This document shows positions 1-5,500 of a stretch of DNA of 10,620 bases, piece by piece. The notes under the pieces were generated by a model. That model was not told where the DNA came from. It saw only the letters and a list, made by a program, of their open reading frames with translations, and did not search any database. Source of the DNA: Betaproteobacteria bacterium (lineage in GTDB: Bacteria; Pseudomonadota; Gammaproteobacteria; Burkholderiales; Burkholderiaceae_E); NCBI GenBank assembly GCA_009922405.1, contig RFVZ01000073.1, forward strand, positions 1-10,620, given 5' to 3'. The first letter of the stretch is position 1, and every line of letters begins with the position of its first letter. Made by a program: the position numbers and the translations under genes.

Positions 1-379
1 CATCTATACCGATCTGGACAAAACCTGGAACGACCGGGCCGAGTTGATGAATAAGCGACTGCAACAGGCCGGTGTGCCGGTTCGGGTCACCAATATGTCG
101 ACGGTTTGGACGGTCTTATATGACACGCCTTCTCGCTACAACTGGATGTTCCAGTTCTATCTGCGTGCCGAGGGCTTGCTATTAAGCTGGGTCGGTAGTG
201 GCCGAATGATTTTCAGTCTGAACTACAGCGCGAACGATTTTGAGGAAGTGACTGACCGGTTTTGTCGGGCGGCGCAGGCCATGCGCCGCGACGGCTGGTG
301 GTGGGACGGATCGCAGCTGAGCAACAAGGAAATCCGCCGAGGCATCTTCCGCGAAATGTGGGCGAGACGCCGCGGTTGA
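1..379 (+). CDS. Class-III PLP aminotransferase (glutamate-1-semialdehyde aminomutase-like), C-terminal part
   Basis: Only the last 125 codons are present; the reading frame is open from base 2 and the start lies before the window. The sequence looks like the small C-terminal domain of class-III (fold-type I) PLP aminotransferases of the HemL-like group. It has a helix with ELMNKRLQQAGVPVRV, a strand with TVWTVLYDT, the segment YLRAEGLLLSWVGSGRMIFSLNY, and a final amphipathic helix (DFEEVTDRFCRAAQAM). The lysine that binds PLP would lie upstream and cannot be seen. The ending is Arg/Trp-rich (WWWDGSQLSNKEIRRGIFREMWARRRG), which a standard HemL does not carry. This fits the stand-alone or secondary-metabolism homologues better than the tetrapyrrole enzyme, so no gene symbol is given. 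It ends in TGA 24 bases before a strong terminator, so it is the last gene of its transcript. Confidence 0.72.
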   Translation, partial: IYTDLDKTWNDRAELMNKRLQQAGVPVRVTNMSTVWTVLYDTPSRYNWMFQFYLRAEGLLLSWVGSGRMIFSLNYSANDFEEVTDRFCRAAQAMRRDGWWWDGSQLSNKEIRRGIFREMWARRRG

Positions 380-402
380 AGGGCTAGGTTCACTTCGCGG
401 TC

Positions 403-437
403 AAAAAAAAGGCGGAACCTGGTTCCGCCTTTTTTTT
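403..437. terminator. Bidirectional rho-independent terminator
   Basis: An A8 run (403-410) is followed by a perfect inverted repeat, GGCGGAACC (411-419) and GGTTCCGCC (421-429), and then T8 (430-437). Sterically this is a 7-bp stem with a CCTGG loop. The element reads identically on both strands, so it can end both the aminotransferase transcript on + and the convergent membrane-protein transcript on -. It lies between the two stop codons, at 379 and 454. Confidence 0.93.
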
Positions 438-453
438 ACTTTTTGGAACCTGA

Positions 454-1077
454 TCAAGCGTGCCGACCTTCGGGATCGGTGACGTGATCCATCGGATCAA
501 TCCGCTGGCCCCGCAGCAGGAAGAGGGGGGCTGCGTGATACATCTTGATATCGTGAAATGGATCCGTAATGATTTTGAAGGCCCAAGCGATCGCGGTCAT
601 CGCATCACGAATGATCAGTAGTTGGGCCACACGGAACAGCAGGCCGCCGACGCCGATCGCGAACCAGACCAGTCCAACCGAGTGCCAGTACTCGGCCATT
701 GTGGACCAGGCGGGGAGGGTACCAAACAGATCGCGTTCGAACCACACCACCAGAGGGCTCGCGGCCCAGAGTCCCATCAGCACGACCTTGCGCATCAGGT
801 TGTAGCCAACCTTGATCTCTTCTTTGTGTTCGTGGGTGGCCTGGTTGACTTCGTCGTAGCCTTTGGGCTCGAAGAAAAAATGTCCCGCTTGCCGGCTGGT
901 CATGGATACACCCCAGGCCAGCAAGGCCGCATAGGCGGGATCAACGAACAGCAACCCGTAGGCAGTAACAAAGCACAGGGCGCTCAGAAGGTGCAAGCTT
1001 TGGTTGATCCGGCAGTGGTGGTAGTAGCGATGATCGTCCCAGCGCAGGACTTCGAGCGACTTGAAAAACTCTTTCAC
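454..1077 (-). CDS. Multi-spanning membrane protein, distantly DUF962/Mpo1-like
   Basis: This 207-residue protein has about four hydrophobic segments, at residues 27-45, 48-62, 97-113 and 133-155. The N-terminal part is histidine-rich: YYHHCRINQSLHLLSA (19-34), AGHFFFEP (64-71) and THEHKEE (81-87). The pattern H-x3-N-x2-LH followed by a membrane span and then GHFFFE resembles the DUF962/Mpo1 family, in which histidines bind iron for alpha-oxidation of 2-hydroxy fatty acids. The rest of the protein does not match what I know of that family, so this is a fold-level guess and the function is unknown. The C-terminus has a second conserved-looking block, TDPFHDIKMYH (171-181). The start is GTG at 1077, with AGG six bases before it and no ATG nearby. 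The gene is divergent from the glycosyltransferase, shares its intergenic region and its 11-bp repeat array, and ends at the bidirectional terminator. Confidence 0.75.
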   Translation of the reverse strand: MKEFFKSLEVLRWDDHRYYHHCRINQSLHLLSALCFVTAYGLLFVDPAYAALLAWGVSMTSRQAGHFFFEPKGYDEVNQATHEHKEEIKVGYNLMRKVVLMGLWAASPLVVWFERDLFGTLPAWSTMAEYWHSVGLVWFAIGVGGLLFRVAQLLIIRDAMTAIAWAFKIITDPFHDIKMYHAAPLFLLRGQRIDPMDHVTDPEGRHA

Positions 1078-1120
1078 GTGAGACCTATAAAAAAAGGTGA
1101 CCGCGCAATCTTGGCTTTGG

Positions 1121-1175
1121 TTTGTGACGTCTTAGTGACAGAAAAATGACGAATTGATGTCAAAGTTCTGTCGAT
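1121..1175. promoter_or_regulatory. Five-unit 11-bp direct-repeat array resembling PhoB boxes
   Basis: Pentamers TGACG, TGACA, TGACG, TGTCA and TGTCG start at 1125, 1136, 1147, 1158 and 1169. Each is separated from the next by exactly six mostly A/T bases. The known PhoB box is two CTGTCA-type repeats at 11-bp spacing. On + the best pair is 1158/1169. On - units 3-2-1 read CGTCA, TGTCA, CGTCA, and the stretch CGTCATTTTTCTGTCAC is close to the Pho consensus. On -, an AAGATT (1112-1107) lies about 12 bases past the last unit and could serve as the -10 of an activator-dependent promoter for the membrane-protein gene. No good -10 is visible for the glycosyltransferase. A TTGACA (1163-1158) on - falls inside the array. 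The repeats are seen directly; PhoB as the regulator is inferred. Confidence 0.5.
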
Positions 1176-1253
1176 CCGAATGGGTTGGGCAGTGTCCCCT
1201 GCTGACCCGGGGCTGTCATCATATTGTCTCAGTCCGAACGCAGAATTTCAAGC

Positions 1254-2534
1254 ATGCTGGAAGAACCCGACCGCGTGCGCGCCGAACTCGACACCCTACC
1301 TGAGCGGCCGCTGCGGATCGCATTTGTCACCGAGACCTACCCGCCCGAAGTGAACGGTGTGGCGATGACACTGGCCGAGCTTGTTCGACGCTTGCAGGCG
1401 CGCCAACACCAGATCACCTTGATCCGGCCCCGTCAGGGTCATGAACGGGTTGGTCAAACGTCGCCTTCAGCCAATCAGACCAGCCAGGTGAATGGCCGGT
1501 TGCCGATCGAAGAATTTCTGGTGCATGGCGTACAGATCCCACGGTACAGCCAGTTGAGAATGGGGCTGCCTGCGAAGCGATTTTTGATCCAGCAGTGGAC
1601 TTCGCAGCGGCCCGACGTCGTTCACATTGCGACTGAAGGTCCCTTGGGTTGGTCGGCTTTGCAGGCAGCACGCCGCCTGACGCTGCCGGTCAGTACAGAT
1701 TTCAGGACTAATTTTCATGCGTATAGCGGGCATTACGGACTGCGCTGGCTCTACAAGCCCATCATGGGCTATCTCCGCACCTTCCATAACCTCGCACATT
1801 GCACCACCGTTCCCACCAAGACCCTGCAGGCCCAGTTGGCCGCGAGCGGGTTCGAGCGACTTTCGGTGGTTGCCCGCGGGATTGACGCGGAGCGCTTTCA
1901 TCCCCGCCATCGTTGCGAAGCACTAAGGGCGCAATGGGGCCTCGCTGAGGGTGATTTCGCAGTGTTGTACGTCGGTCGTCTCGCCGCCGAGAAAAACCTC
2001 GACGGGCTTGCAGTCGCTTTCGAAGCGATCGAGCGTGCGAACCCTCGGGCGCGTCTGATTCTGGTGGGGGACGGCCCGATGCGAGCCGCACTCGAGACGC
2101 GATTGCCTAAGGCATTGTTCTGCGGACAGCAGATGGGTCACGACCTTGCGCGCTGTTACGCCAGCGCTGATTTGTTTCTGTTTCCCAGTAAGACCGAGAC
2201 CTTTGGCAACGTGACTGTCGAGGCCATGGCAAGCGGCTTACCGGTGGTCGCGTTTGCGGATGGTGCCGCTCTTGAATTAGTCCGTACCGACGAAAACGGC
2301 GCGAGCGTAGATCTTGCGGATGATGCAGGCTATGTCAGCGAAGCTACCCGTCTGGCGCTGAACGCTGCAGCGTGCCGCCACATGGGCGTCTCTGCTCGTG
2401 CGACTGCATTACAGCTCGACTGGGAAACCATCGCAAACCGGTTTGAGTTCGTTATCCGGGGCGCGATTCAATCTGAACTGGAGCCGAACCAAAACAGTCA
2501 GGTTAATGCGCCCCGACCGATACCATTACGTTGA
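1254..2534 (+). CDS. GT4-family glycosyltransferase
   Basis: This is a retaining GT-B glycosyltransferase that transfers a sugar from a nucleotide donor; the acceptor is unknown. Numbering starts at the ATG (426 residues). The N-terminal domain opens with RIAFVTETYPPEVNGVAMT (21-39), the acceptor-side glycine/asparagine loop of GT4 enzymes such as SqdX, MgtA and related mannosyl- or lipid-glycosyltransferases. It also has DVVHIATEGPLG (121-132) and FRTNFHAYSGHYG (150-162). The C-terminal domain has RGID (208-211), YVGRLAAEKN (239-248), LVGDGP (270-275) and the E-x7-E donor motif ETFGNVTVE (315-323). The family is cytoplasmic or peripheral to the inner membrane. The start is uncertain: ATG 1254 and an in-frame TTG at 1224 both lack a Shine-Dalgarno sequence, and the frame is closed by TGA at 1203. 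The adjacent Pho-box-like array suggests, without proving, a role in glycolipid substitution under phosphate limitation. The 3' end overlaps the convergent gene by 32 bp. Confidence 0.9.
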   Translation: MLEEPDRVRAELDTLPERPLRIAFVTETYPPEVNGVAMTLAELVRRLQARQHQITLIRPRQGHERVGQTSPSANQTSQVNGRLPIEEFLVHGVQIPRYSQLRMGLPAKRFLIQQWTSQRPDVVHIATEGPLGWSALQAARRLTLPVSTDFRTNFHAYSGHYGLRWLYKPIMGYLRTFHNLAHCTTVPTKTLQAQLAASGFERLSVVARGIDAERFHPRHRCEALRAQWGLAEGDFAVLYVGRLAAEKNLDGLAVAFEAIERANPRARLILVGDGPMRAALETRLPKALFCGQQMGHDLARCYASADLFLFPSKTETFGNVTVEAMASGLPVVAFADGAALELVRTDENGASVDLADDAGYVSEATRLALNAAACRHMGVSARATALQLDWETIANRFEFVIRGAIQSELEPNQNSQVNAPRPIPLR

Positions 2535-2952
2535 CCACCCCAGCGCGCTCAAATTTTAGGCCCATCGAGTAGCTGCGCCCCCATTCCAAAGGGGCTTTGA
2601 GCCCCTTCAGAAGCAGATGCGCCTGGTCGGCCTTGAATGCCATATCCTGGCCCGCAGTGATCGCGATTGAAGCCAGGGGAGGCGCACCTGTGTCGGCGCC
2701 AGCGCGAAGTTCCACTCGATCCGCCAAGCTGGTGTAGGCCGAGAGCAGGCGGTCATTCTTGGAAATGGACTCGATCGTCATGAAGATCGGCGCATCCCGT
2801 ACAGCCGGATCCGAGGCTTCTCCCCACGGGTGTACGACGGTGAAACCGTCCGCGTAGTACTCATGGGCGTGCGAGGGCACTGAAGTCGATATCGCGATGA
2901 AAGCGAGCATCCACTTGGCAACGCTCTGTATTATTTCAATTTTCTGCAGCAT
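2503..2952 (-). CDS. PCu(A)C-like periplasmic protein without the usual copper ligands
   Basis: The 149-residue product has a signal peptide (hydrophobic 12-24, probable cleavage after SHA/H near 28-30). A beta-rich domain follows, with the family's order of strands: VVHPWGEASD (39-48), APIFMTIES (54-62), DRLLSAYTSLADRVEL (67-82), ITAGQDMAFK (98-107), AHLLLKGLKAPLEWG (111-125) and FERAGVVNVMVSV (134-146). PCu(A)C proteins carry Cu(I) in the periplasm, often for cytochrome oxidase assembly, through H-x10-M-x21-H-x-M. Here VEIHxH is replaced by VELRAG, the middle Met is missing and HxM is HLL, so copper binding is doubtful. The ATG at 2952 is chosen over further upstream starts because GGGAT lies just before it and the signal peptide begins there. 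It is the last gene of the operon, five bases after the oxygenase stop. No terminator is visible before its tail overlaps the glycosyltransferase. Confidence 0.8.
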   Translation of the reverse strand: MLQKIEIIQSVAKWMLAFIAISTSVPSHAHEYYADGFTVVHPWGEASDPAVRDAPIFMTIESISKNDRLLSAYTSLADRVELRAGADTGAPPLASIAITAGQDMAFKADQAHLLLKGLKAPLEWGRSYSMGLKFERAGVVNVMVSVGAH

Positions 2953-2957
2953 GTCTT

Positions 2958-3584
2958 TTATCCCGACAATTGAATCGAATAGCCCCACGAATCGAGGCGG
3001 TGCGGAATCGCATTGAAGGCAAGGGTCACTCGTGTGTCGCCCTGGTTGGTGGGGACTTCGTGGAGCAACGAGCTCGGAAACAGCACCAGGTCGCCTGGTG
3101 AGGGCAACGGGCCCATCCATTTTTCGGCGTTGAAAGGACCCAGTTGGGTTTGTGCGTGCATGTTGCTAAAAACGAAGTCACGTCCGCCGAGACTGCGAAT
3201 AAAGAGGGTATTCGCCGAGGGATGGCATTCGCTCAGATAGAGCACGCCTGAGATGAAGCAATTCGCATGGTTGTGAACCGATTGGCGCCCCCCATGGCGA
3301 AGTACGTTGACCCATAGTTCCTTGACGTGCCAGGTCAGGGCCTCGCCAAACAGGTGAACACCAAACTCCACCAGTAACGGGTGAATCGCACCTGCGAGCG
3401 TCTCCAGCAACGGGTCGCCACGGGGCTGCAGGATGGTGGTGTGGGTCAGTTCGCCGGAGCGCGGATTCACCTGAGCGGCTTCTGGAGCGAAGCGTGACCG
3501 TAGGGCGCCCACCTGATCGAGCGCGATGGCTTTCGACACCCTCAAAAAGGGGGTTGGAAACAGCGGAATGAGCTCGGTCAACAT
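2958..3584 (-). CDS. TIGR02466-type putative 2OG-Fe(II) oxygenase
   Basis: This cytoplasmic protein of 208 residues has the length typical of the TIGR02466 / 2OG-FeII_Oxy_5 family. Visible marks are the N-terminal IPLFPTPFLRV (6-16), LWVNVLRHGGRQSVHNHANC (90-109) with an HxH facial-triad pair at H104/H106, SGVLYLSE (112-119), and PGDLVLFPSSLLHEVPTN (163-180) with the distal iron ligand H175. R185 in TRVTLAFNAIP would bind the 2-oxoglutarate carboxylate. The family is expected to hydroxylate a substrate using O2 and 2-oxoglutarate, but its substrates are unknown to me. The start ATG at 3584 is six bases downstream of the HupE-like stop and has only a weak Shine-Dalgarno, so translational coupling is likely. 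The stop lies five bases before the PCu(A)C-like start. Operon membership with membrane and periplasmic proteins is unusual for a soluble oxygenase. Confidence 0.85.
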   Translation of the reverse strand: MLTELIPLFPTPFLRVSKAIALDQVGALRSRFAPEAAQVNPRSGELTHTTILQPRGDPLLETLAGAIHPLLVEFGVHLFGEALTWHVKELWVNVLRHGGRQSVHNHANCFISGVLYLSECHPSANTLFIRSLGGRDFVFSNMHAQTQLGPFNAEKWMGPLPSPGDLVLFPSSLLHEVPTNQGDTRVTLAFNAIPHRLDSWGYSIQLSG

Positions 3585-3590
3585 GTTGCT

Positions 3591-4559
3591 TCAGTTCGGC
3601 CAGCCAACGATCAGCGCAATTCGCTCGAGCGACCAGAAGGCGGCGATGGCGCCGATCCCATAGAGTGCAGGCGCCTTAAGGCGACTCGCCACCGGAGTGC
3701 GCACGATGAGGAGTGTCAGGGCCCACGCCAACCCGACTACGAGTAATTGACCCGCTTCGACCCCCAGATTGAAAGTGAGCAGCGCGATCGAAACATGCTG
3801 TTCCGGCAGACCAATTTCTTTAAGTGCGCCTGCGAATCCGAGGCCGTGCACGAGTCCAAAGACAAAGGCAACCAGAGCGGGCCAGCGTCGCGTCCAGGTA
3901 TCCCGTTGATTGAGAGCCTCAGCGCTGACCAGCACGATTGAAAGCGCGATCGACGCTTCAACCGGCGGCGAGCGCAATACTAAAAGTCCCAGAGCGCTGG
4001 CAGCGAGCGTCACGCTGTGGGCCAATGTGAATGCAGTGATCGTGGCGATCAGCCGTTTGCGAAATCCGACCAGAAACAAGAGGCTGATCACGAACAACAG
4101 GTGGTCAAAACCAGTCAGGATATGTTCGATACCGAGTGAGAAATATGCGGTCGCGACCTCGCCGCCCGCCCTCTCGTCCTTGGCGCTGCCAAAGAGCTGA
4201 ACTTTCGGTTGAGCGCTCGTGAGGGTGATGACCTGGCGGTCGCCACCGCGCCAGTAAATCCGGACAATTGCGGCTGAGTAGGCTTTGCCCACACCCAAGA
4301 TCGAGAACTGGCCAGAAAGTCCCTTGGCACCACATTGAATGGTCTGTGTGTCGGCCTGGCATCCATCGGGCCAGATTGGGGTGAGGTCGTCCGCGATCGG
4401 CCGGCCTTTGCCGGGTGCGCCCCAAGACCACACGAATTGACCCGGCGCCACTTCACGCAGAGTCATTTCAGCCATGGTCATCTCATGAGCATGAACGATC
4501 GGCCCGAGCAATCCCGCCAGGGTAAAACAGAACATGATTCGGATCAGGAGCCCTTTCAA
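3591..4559 (-). CDS. HupE/UreJ-family membrane protein
   Basis: This 322-residue protein has a signal-like N-terminus (1-24, ending VHAHE), a periplasmic domain of about 110 residues and then six or seven membrane spans from about 137 onward. The membrane part has the hallmarks of the HupE/UreJ_2 family: SLGIEHILTGFDHLLFV (141-157), TAFTLAHSVTLA (175-186), PPVEASIALSIV (198-209), VHGLGFAGALKEIG (237-250) and FNLGVEAGQ (263-271). Conserved H146, H153, H181 and H238 and acidic E201 and E268 lie in or near membrane spans and could form a metal path. HupE and UreJ are linked to nickel in hydrogenase and urease operons, but no such enzyme is present here, so the metal is unknown. The TTG start at 4559 overlaps the previous stop (TTGA) and has GAGGTG seven bases upstream, which supports it over the ATG at residue 9. 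Confidence 0.9.
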   Translation of the reverse strand: MKGLLIRIMFCFTLAGLLGPIVHAHEMTMAEMTLREVAPGQFVWSWGAPGKGRPIADDLTPIWPDGCQADTQTIQCGAKGLSGQFSILGVGKAYSAAIVRIYWRGGDRQVITLTSAQPKVQLFGSAKDERAGGEVATAYFSLGIEHILTGFDHLLFVISLLFLVGFRKRLIATITAFTLAHSVTLAASALGLLVLRSPPVEASIALSIVLVSAEALNQRDTWTRRWPALVAFVFGLVHGLGFAGALKEIGLPEQHVSIALLTFNLGVEAGQLLVVGLAWALTLLIVRTPVASRLKAPALYGIGAIAAFWSLERIALIVGWPN

Positions 4560-5485
4560 GGCTTCACCTCTTCTTCGCGGACCTTATATTTCTTGCCCAT
4601 TTCGCGCACTGCATTCGTCGTGAGTTGGGCCATGGTGTCATCGCGCCAATCCTGGTAAATCGCATCCTTGTTCTGATCGAAGTCGGCTGGTATTCCGGGT
4701 TTGATTTCTTCCAGCCGAACCACTCGCAGGCCTTCGCTGCTGCTAATGAGTTGCCAAACGCCGGGGCTCGATTTCTCAATGGCGGCGGTGAAATCGGCGC
4801 CATAGCTTTGCAGCAAATTTGGTCGCGGACGATCTTTGAAAACGCGCAGGCTGCTTTCAGCATCGCTCTTGCCCTTGCCGTTCAGCGCGTCCACAAAACC
4901 TTGCAGGGTCTCAGCGGATCGGTCGCTGCTGACGACTGCTTCGAGGAAATCAAATCGTACTGGGGTGTCGTATCGCTCGCGTTTGGATTCGAACCATTTG
5001 CGCACCCCGGCTTCGTCAATCTTCGGAAGGGTGATTCCCGATTGGGTCACGCTCAGGGCCTTGAAGATGATGCGGTCGCGAATCGAGCTGTCGCCGCGGT
5101 CCAGACCTAGCGCGATGCCTTCGCGGTACAGCACTTCATTGTCGACCCACCGGTCCAGGAGGGTCTTCATCTCGGCATCACTGGGCTCGCGCTTTAATCC
5201 GGCCGCGAAGATGTCATGGGCCTCGGTCTTGACCGATTTGGAGATCGTGATTGTTTGAGGATCTTCTTTGTTGAGGTTGAGCGAATAATCAACGCCGAAC
5301 ACCAACGCCCCGAGCACCAGAAAATGCAGCAGCGGCTCGCGCAAAAGGCGAGATACATCACTTGATTCACCGGCAGACGGCGAGGGTGCCTGTGCTTGCG
5401 TCATTGGTTGCGACGGTGGTTGCGACGGTGGTTGTGCTTGAGGTTGCTCGGTCTGCATCGGCTTTGAAGAAGTTTGTGGGTCCAT
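4556..5485 (-). CDS. Membrane-anchored parvulin-like (Rotamase_2 type) peptidyl-prolyl isomerase homologue
   Basis: The 309 residues form a Pro/Gln-rich cytoplasmic tail (1-45), one membrane anchor (LLHFLVLGALVFGVDYSL, 52-69) and a periplasmic part. The periplasmic part has a SurA/PpiD-like helical region (84-150) including LLDRWVDNEVLYREGIALGL (109-128), and a parvulin-like region (155-263) opening with KWFESKRERYDTPVRF. Members fold or chaperone exported proteins. The region looks catalytically degenerate: the first active-site histidine position reads RFDFLEAVV (177-185) and the GxHxVR motif reads EGLRVVRLEE (251-260). A chaperone role is therefore more likely than isomerase activity, although this subfamily varies. 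The start ATG at 5485 has no Shine-Dalgarno, and later starts at residues 10 and 28 are equally bare, so the tail length is uncertain. The gene begins 15 bases after the MFS-fusion stop and its stop overlaps the HupE-like start. Confidence 0.83.
   Translation of the reverse strand: MDPQTSSKPMQTEQPQAQPPSQPPSQPMTQAQAPSPSAGESSDVSRLLREPLLHFLVLGALVFGVDYSLNLNKEDPQTITISKSVKTEAHDIFAAGLKREPSDAEMKTLLDRWVDNEVLYREGIALGLDRGDSSIRDRIIFKALSVTQSGITLPKIDEAGVRKWFESKRERYDTPVRFDFLEAVVSSDRSAETLQGFVDALNGKGKSDAESSLRVFKDRPRPNLLQSYGADFTAAIEKSSPGVWQLISSSEGLRVVRLEEIKPGIPADFDQNKDAIYQDWRDDTMAQLTTNAVREMGKKYKVREEEVKP
4565..4570 (-). promoter_or_regulatory. Ribosome binding site deciding the TTG start of the HupE-like gene
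   Basis: On - the sequence reads GAGGTG, with GAGG ending seven bases before TTG at 4559. It lies inside the last codons of the isomerase-like gene, so the two cistrons are probably translationally coupled. Confidence 0.65.
5406..5429. repeat. Two perfect 12-bp tandem copies encoding Pro/Gln/Ser repeats
   Basis: GGTTGCGACGGT occurs twice in tandem (5406-5417 and 5418-5429), with a decayed third copy after it. On - it encodes the QPPS-type repeats in the cytoplasmic tail of the isomerase-like protein (around residues 19-27). It is in frame, so gain or loss of copies would only change tail length. Confidence 0.85.
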
Positions 5486-5500
5486 GCGATTGGGAGGAGT

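Noticed and set aside
622..1149. 175-codon open frame on + inside the membrane-protein gene
   Set aside because: Its translation is Gly/Gln-rich with no recognisable fold, it lies antisense to a gene with clear membrane spans and a proper terminator, and it would run through the divergent regulatory region.
1193..1218. Further Pho-like pentamers TGTCC (1193) and TGTCA (1214)
   Set aside because: They are out of the 11-bp phase of the array, so they were not counted as additional units.
1512..2520. Similar peptides NQTSQVNGRLPI (residues 74-85) and NQNSQVNAPRPI (412-423) within the glycosyltransferase
   Set aside because: Eight of twelve residues match, but the DNA differs at many codon positions and one copy lies in a variable loop and the other in the tail, so this is probably chance.
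2953..3120. N-terminal extension of the PCu(A)C-like gene to 3120
   Set aside because: The extra 56 residues have no family character, overlap the oxygenase gene completely and would precede the signal peptide; the ATG at 2952 has a Shine-Dalgarno sequence.
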